Shown here piece after piece: positions 60,740-64,000 of a stretch of 64,000 nt of DNA. Both the position numbers and the translations under genes were made by a program. The stretch comes from a virus. Numbering within the stretch: the first letter of the stretch is position 1; each line of letters begins with the position of its first letter. Under the pieces are notes generated by a model. That model ran no database searches and had not been told where the DNA came from. It saw only the letters and a list, made by a program, of their open reading frames with translations. The stretch is from IMG/VR virus record IMGVR_UViG_3300037587_000358, positions 1 through 64,000 of that record. One strand, written 5' to 3'.

Positions 60740-60768
60740 TTGACATTTCCTGTGGGAATTGATATGGT
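60740..60768 (+). promoter_or_regulatory. Plus-strand promoter, apparently leaderless
   Basis: TTGACA (60740-60745), 17 bases, TATGGT (60763-60768), AAACAA, then ATG at 60775. The spacer contains TTCCTGTGGGAA, an imperfect operator-like palindrome. Same geometry as the promoters at 35838 and 51799. Confidence 0.7.
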
Positions 60769-60774
60769 AAACAA

Positions 60775-61032
60775 ATGATTGACGAAAACGACATTGCGAT
60801 AGCCAGTACAGATGTTTTGATTCAGGCGTTAAAGGATCGGCATCCAGAAGGCTGCATCATCGCCATTCAACATCCTCAGCATGAAATCAGGTCGAGCGGG
60901 AATGACTGGCGTATCTGCTTCAAAGGCGATAAACTTGTCACGTTGAAGCTTGCAAGCTTAGCTGTTTGGATGCATCAACAAGAATTTATGAAGGGCATGG
61001 AAGGAGACCAACATGAAGATATCGAGACGTAG
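60775..61032 (+). CDS. Hypothetical protein, leaderless start
   Basis: 85 residues from the ATG at 60775, which sits at the predicted transcription start with no ribosome site. Mixed alpha/beta (IDENDIAIASTDVLIQALKD, then GCIIAIQHPQHEIR). It overlaps the Tat-signal gene by 20 bases. An own promoter suggests expression at a different time from neighbours, for example in a lysogen. No family recognised. Confidence 0.6.
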   Translation: MIDENDIAIASTDVLIQALKDRHPEGCIIAIQHPQHEIRSSGNDWRICFKGDKLVTLKLASLAVWMHQQEFMKGMEGDQHEDIET

Positions 61033-61411
61033 TTTTTTAGGCAAATCATTAAAGACAATGGCAGTAGCCGCATTGGCTCCAGTCATTGTCCCTCTTATCA
61101 AAACAAAATCAATTACAGCAAATCCCGTGCCACCAGTGCAGGATAAAGGCGAGGTCATTAAAGTCCGCAAATGGAAAGGCATTGAATGCAATGACTATTC
61201 TCCGCAAATCACTATCCAGGACTACAGGCCTGGGGAAACCATTGAGTATCAAGGCCTTGGCAGATACCCGTCGTGCAAGTCATGCATGTACAATGCTAAG
61301 TGTACATGCAATAGTAAGGAGTTTCAAAGCGCACTGGAATACTGGTCACGCAATTTACAGGAAAGGCTTTGCAAAGAAACTTTTCTCTCTTCAAAATCTT
61401 TTATAGGATGA
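61013..61411 (+). CDS. Tat-exported Cys-containing protein
   Basis: 132 residues beginning with a twin-arginine signal: SRRSFLGKSLKTMAVAALAP, with the RR followed by a hydrophobic stretch, the standard Tat form. The mature part has a CKSCMYNAKCTC cluster. Export folded by Tat suggests a metal or cofactor is bound before export. Preceded by AGGAGAC. Tat signals on phage genes are rare. Function unknown. Confidence 0.75.
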   Translation: MKISRRSFLGKSLKTMAVAALAPVIVPLIKTKSITANPVPPVQDKGEVIKVRKWKGIECNDYSPQITIQDYRPGETIEYQGLGRYPSCKSCMYNAKCTCNSKEFQSALEYWSRNLQERLCKETFLSSKSFIG

Positions 61412-61415
61412 TACC

Positions 61416-62036
61416 ATGGCAAAGACAATAGTAGTAACGATTCATGGTCAGGCAAGCGTCGGCTTAAACATGTTCGCTCTTTCGAAGAAGCTTGATGCGG
61501 AAGACTTCATGGACGACTGCGAATTCATTAACATCAGATACACAAGGCTTCCAACCATAGTCAATACCCTGCCCTGGGCAAGGACTATGACCGCCAAGTA
61601 TGTTGCTGCAAGGCTGGATGCTATTTGCGCCAAATACCCGGGAGCACGTATTATCGTTATTGCTCACAGCAACGGTACCCGTGCTACACGCATAGCAATG
61701 GACATGCGATATCATCTAAAGAAGAAATGGCCGCTGTTCTGGATAGACGACCTTATATTGCTTGGGTGTCCGATCAAACGCAATTACAAGTGGAGCCAGC
61801 ATCCAACAACTAGTGTAACCAATTTTGTTTCGGAAAACGACCTCGTTGTATGGGCGGCGAAATTCTACGGCATGGGAACTGCCGGAAGGAATCGCTTTAA
61901 GTACCCGGCTGACAATCTTAAGCAAATACAGGTCAGGTGGGGGCATTCCGGCTTTATGGAGCAGTACCCAATTATAGCAGATGTCATGCGATCAATTGTA
62001 GGAAAGGAGTCGCTTCGCAATGGTACAAGAAATTAA
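61416..62036 (+). CDS. Alpha/beta hydrolase (lysis esterase candidate)
   Basis: 206-residue alpha/beta-hydrolase: VTIHGQ near the start (oxyanion HG), the nucleophile elbow AHSNGTR (Ser in G/A-H-S-N-G), an acid in FVSENDLVVW and the histidine in WGHSGFME. The triad Ser-Asp/Glu-His is complete. No signal peptide. Placed before a holin-like gene, it could be an esterase acting on outer layers or lipids at lysis, like LysB of mycobacteriophages, though the host is probably Gram-negative. Confidence 0.7.
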   Translation: MAKTIVVTIHGQASVGLNMFALSKKLDAEDFMDDCEFINIRYTRLPTIVNTLPWARTMTAKYVAARLDAICAKYPGARIIVIAHSNGTRATRIAMDMRYHLKKKWPLFWIDDLILLGCPIKRNYKWSQHPTTSVTNFVSENDLVVWAAKFYGMGTAGRNRFKYPADNLKQIQVRWGHSGFMEQYPIIADVMRSIVGKESLRNGTRN

Positions 62037-62220
62037 AAATACCGCAATAGGTGTTAAGCGAATGGGGGTAATCCTCTGGTGCGTGGCAGCTATTTGTGTT
62101 ATTGTCTGGATGGCAAAGCCAGCTACAGGGGCGGTGCCTACTCCGATTGTACTCGCCGCTTTGACGATTGTTGGCACATTAGGCGGCATTGATAGATGGA
62201 GGCAGATAAAGGATGTCTGA
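62020..62220 (+). CDS. Holin-like two-helix membrane protein
   Basis: 66 residues with two hydrophobic helices (MGVILWCVAAICVIVWMAK and TPIVLAALTIVGTLGGI) joined by a short loop and a charged C-terminus, as in class II holins. It overlaps the hydrolase gene by 17 bases and the next gene by eight. It would form the hole or disrupt the inner membrane at lysis. Good fit, though unproved. Confidence 0.65.
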   Translation: MVQEIKNTAIGVKRMGVILWCVAAICVIVWMAKPATGAVPTPIVLAALTIVGTLGGIDRWRQIKDV

Positions 62221-62428
62221 AAAAATAGACCTCATAGTAAATAAACTTGCAGAAACATGTTACGTAGATCAACTGCGTAGCGATGTAGCATACCATAAGA
62301 AGCGTGAGATTAAAAATATTCTTATGGCATTTCAGGGTATAATCATTGACGAGCAAAGAACCAAGACAAGAGACCTTGAGCGGAGGCTTTATATCGCCGA
62401 GAAGGCGGTGGCCGATAGTAAGTTATAA
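62213..62428 (+). CDS. Small helical protein
   Basis: 71 residues, helical and charged (AYHKKREIKNILMAFQGIIID, then KTRDLERRLYIAEKAV), overlapping the holin-like gene. May regulate or accompany lysis. No family recognised. Confidence 0.55.
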   Translation: MSEKIDLIVNKLAETCYVDQLRSDVAYHKKREIKNILMAFQGIIIDEQRTKTRDLERRLYIAEKAVADSKL

Positions 62429-62451
62429 CCCTTAGTTGGAAGGAGTTGTGT

Positions 62452-62883
62452 ATGAGCAATGACCCGATAGGTAACGAAATGTACAAGAGCCTTGAGTTGT
62501 TCGTAGAGCATGTCGAAGCCCATGAAAACTTAACGATGGTTGGAGAATTTGAAAATGGTAGCGGGGAGACTATTCTTGTAGTTGAGGATTCAAGTCTTGC
62601 GAAAGATGCAGAAGGCCATCAGTCTGAAATTGACCTGGCGGAAATCTTTTCAGCCATCAAAGATAAAAAGACGTCGGAGCGATTCGTAGCAGTAGTCGCC
62701 CGTGAGGAAAATCCGATCAAGCTCAATGGTATTACCAGGATTGTTGGCTATTACAGTCGTACTAATAACTGGAACAAGAGCAAGATCGGCGAGCTTCGAG
62801 ATCGTGCAAATGGCCAGTACGGTACAGGTAAGTTCAGTGAGCAGTATGCAGAAGAGCGCATGGGCGTAATAAATAGCCACTAA
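62452..62883 (+). CDS. Small protein with NrdD-like glycyl-radical C-terminal motif
   Basis: Started at the ATG at 62452 after AAGGAG. 143 residues. The last 55 contain ITRIVGYYSR-TNNWNKSKIGELRDR, closely like the C-terminal glycyl-radical segment of class III (anaerobic) ribonucleotide reductase as I remember it (R-VGYY--V-NWN-GK--E--DR). The rest of the reductase is absent, and the N-terminal 80 residues are unrelated. It might replace or mimic the radical domain of a host enzyme, as GrcA/Y06I do for pyruvate formate-lyase. Speculative but specific. Confidence 0.6.
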   Translation: MSNDPIGNEMYKSLELFVEHVEAHENLTMVGEFENGSGETILVVEDSSLAKDAEGHQSEIDLAEIFSAIKDKKTSERFVAVVAREENPIKLNGITRIVGYYSRTNNWNKSKIGELRDRANGQYGTGKFSEQYAEERMGVINSH

Positions 62884-62938
62884 GACTTTAATTTCTATCT
62901 AACCTTATAAATAAAACTTTAATCAAGGGAGTTGAGTT

Positions 62939-63310
62939 GTGACTAACTACTATTTTAATAAAAATATTGCCTGTGTTTTTGTGTTAATGTTGACAGTCAG
63001 TCTCTTCTCCTTTGGTTGTAGTTCTACGAAATCATGGCAGAAGCGTACCATGGTTTCGTATCAAGCCGCTGGGGAAATACTTAATACTTCTAAGCCGATA
63101 TTGATGGCGATGTGCGCAGACGGCACTTTGGGTGATGCTGATTGTAAAGAGGCACGCCATGCCTACAACGAGGCAGTAAGTCTTTATAAACTTTTAGGCA
63201 CTACAGCAGTCATGGCTATTGATATTGATGATCCAGGCTCATATGAAACCATGCAAGCCCAGCTCAGGGATCTACTGACCCTGTTGGCCGACTACACTGG
63301 AAGGAGATAG
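62939..63310 (+). CDS. Lipoprotein (spanin-like candidate)
   Basis: Starts at GTG, with GGGAG upstream. 123 residues. The N-terminus is a lipoprotein signal (ACVFVLMLTVSLFSFGCSS, lipobox SFGC), so the mature protein would be acylated. The rest is helical with several cysteines. In a lysis cluster it could be an outer-membrane spanin partner, but it is longer than Rz1-type lipoproteins. Confidence 0.65.
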   Translation: MTNYYFNKNIACVFVLMLTVSLFSFGCSSTKSWQKRTMVSYQAAGEILNTSKPILMAMCADGTLGDADCKEARHAYNEAVSLYKLLGTTAVMAIDIDDPGSYETMQAQLRDLLTLLADYTGRR

Positions 63311-63312
63311 CA

Positions 63313-63474
63313 ATGGAAGTAAAAATGATGATACCACTCATAGGAGAGCTCTTGGCCCTTGGATTCAAGCTCACTGATTTAATAGCAAAGTCAGAGAGCA
63401 TTAGCGATGACGACAAGGAAGCAATGAGGGCCGAAATATTGAAAGCAAAAGACGGCGTTACCTTTTGGGAATAA
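63313..63474 (+). CDS. Small protein of the lysis region
   Basis: Fifty-three residues after AAGGAG (MEVKMMIPLIGELLALGFKL), helical with a hydrophobic amphipathic half and acidic tail. Common type of small protein among phage lysis genes. No specific function. Confidence 0.55.
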   Translation: MEVKMMIPLIGELLALGFKLTDLIAKSESISDDDKEAMRAEILKAKDGVTFWE

Positions 63475-63484
63475 CCTATCGGGG

Positions 63485-64000
63485 ATGGCAATTAAGATGT
63501 TGTTTAGAAAAACCAGAGACATAATAGTAGAAACTGCTACGATAGTTAAAGGCCTCAAAGAGGCATTTGCTGGACATGTTAACGACAACAGGACAGATAT
63601 TGACGGCCTCTATAAGGTTATCAAAGAATGCCATGAAACCTGCCCGGAGTCAGACCGGTTTAATGATTATATCAAAGATGCCAATGGCACACTGAAGCGC
63701 ATAGAAGAGAAGTATGACGACTACCATAAAGCTGCAAAGGAAGCCAAAAAGGCAGTGGAGAAACGGCAGGATGATTACTTGGCTAAGCTGCAAACCATCA
63801 AAGATGAAGTCAAGGGAATGACGCAGGCAAAGAAAACTTTCCGGCAAACCATGGGAGACATAGGCAAGTTCGCAGGATACATTATTCTTATTGCTGGCTT
63901 CGTATTTGGTATTGTAAGATATTGCGAAGTAAAGAAAATAAAGGAGGACGTGAAAATTGAGAAACTACTTAAAGAGCTTATTAAAGAGAGAAGGGTTGAA
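63485..64000 (+). CDS. Coiled-coil membrane protein (runs off the window)
   Basis: An open frame from 63485 or 63497 to the end of the window with no stop. 172 residues seen: charged coiled coil (KAAKEAKKAVEKRQDDYLAKL), a membrane helix (YIILIAGFVFGIVRY) and a charged tail. Could be a spanin-type inner membrane partner of the lipoprotein or a tail-measure-like protein. The start is uncertain. Confidence 0.6.
   Translation, partial: MAIKMLFRKTRDIIVETATIVKGLKEAFAGHVNDNRTDIDGLYKVIKECHETCPESDRFNDYIKDANGTLKRIEEKYDDYHKAAKEAKKAVEKRQDDYLAKLQTIKDEVKGMTQAKKTFRQTMGDIGKFAGYIILIAGFVFGIVRYCEVKKIKEDVKIEKLLKELIKERRVE

Overview
The window is almost a complete genome of a tailed, short-tail-like (podovirus-type) phage. 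It opens inside the terminase large subunit gene (3-470, C-terminal part only) and ends inside an unfinished membrane coiled-coil gene (63485-64000). The terminase small subunit candidate lies at 54.6 kb, so the map is probably a circularly permuted cut of a genome only somewhat longer than 64 kb. Sec, Tat and lipoprotein signals on the phage's own proteins point to a Gram-negative host, and a class III ribonucleotide-reductase-like fragment suggests an anaerobe. Neither is proved. A recombination-directionality-like gene and a tRNA 3'-end fragment hint at a temperate relative, but no integrase is visible. I saw no CRISPR array, rRNA or insertion sequence.

Layout. (1) 0-20.5 kb, plus strand: virion genes in the usual order: terminase, portal, scaffold, major capsid protein (split by a group I intron carrying a LAGLIDADG endonuclease gene), minor capsid protein, two adaptor-like proteins, a CAT-anticodon tRNA, a tail protein, small structural proteins, a PKD protein, and two five-repeat propeller-like proteins on either side of a methyltransferase-glycosyltransferase fusion. 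(2) 20.5-34.75 kb: one 4751-residue 'polyvalent' protein with a pyrophosphatase-like domain, two HExxH zincin modules, an adenine-type DNA methyltransferase and an SF2 helicase (DarB-like). It is probably packaged and injected to resist host defence. A separate small gene appears to be nested in another frame inside its linker. (3) 34.75-35.65 kb, minus strand: four coupled small genes behind a palindrome-rich leader. (4) 35.8-46.4 kb, plus strand: early and replication genes, with a Gp3/RDF-like protein, HNH-type endonuclease, SSB, a T7 gp4-like primase-helicase interrupted by a class 3 intein, a DUF1064 nuclease-like protein, a P-loop kinase and a DUF3850 protein. Two copies of a 30-bp repeat, each behind a hairpin, look like phage control elements. 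(5) 46.4-51.5 kb, minus strand: a long train of very small, overlapping genes, one of them a paralogue of a virion protein, behind one strong promoter and a leader with two minigenes. (6) 51.8-55.1 kb, plus strand: a replication-initiator operon with internal iterons, then the probable terminase small subunit. (7) 55.5-64 kb, plus strand: an unusual block of exported proteins (Sec signal peptides on a fibre-like protein and its neighbours, a tiny cysteine-rich exported peptide, a Tat-signal protein, a lipoprotein), an alpha/beta hydrolase, holin-like proteins and a small protein carrying a glycyl-radical-like C-terminal motif.

Most genes are packed with overlaps of 1-17 bases (ATGA, GTGA, TAATG) and have strong Shine-Dalgarno sequences. 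Three genes instead have a sigma70-like promoter whose expected transcription start falls on the ATG. Functions are assigned from motifs read by eye, with no database search.
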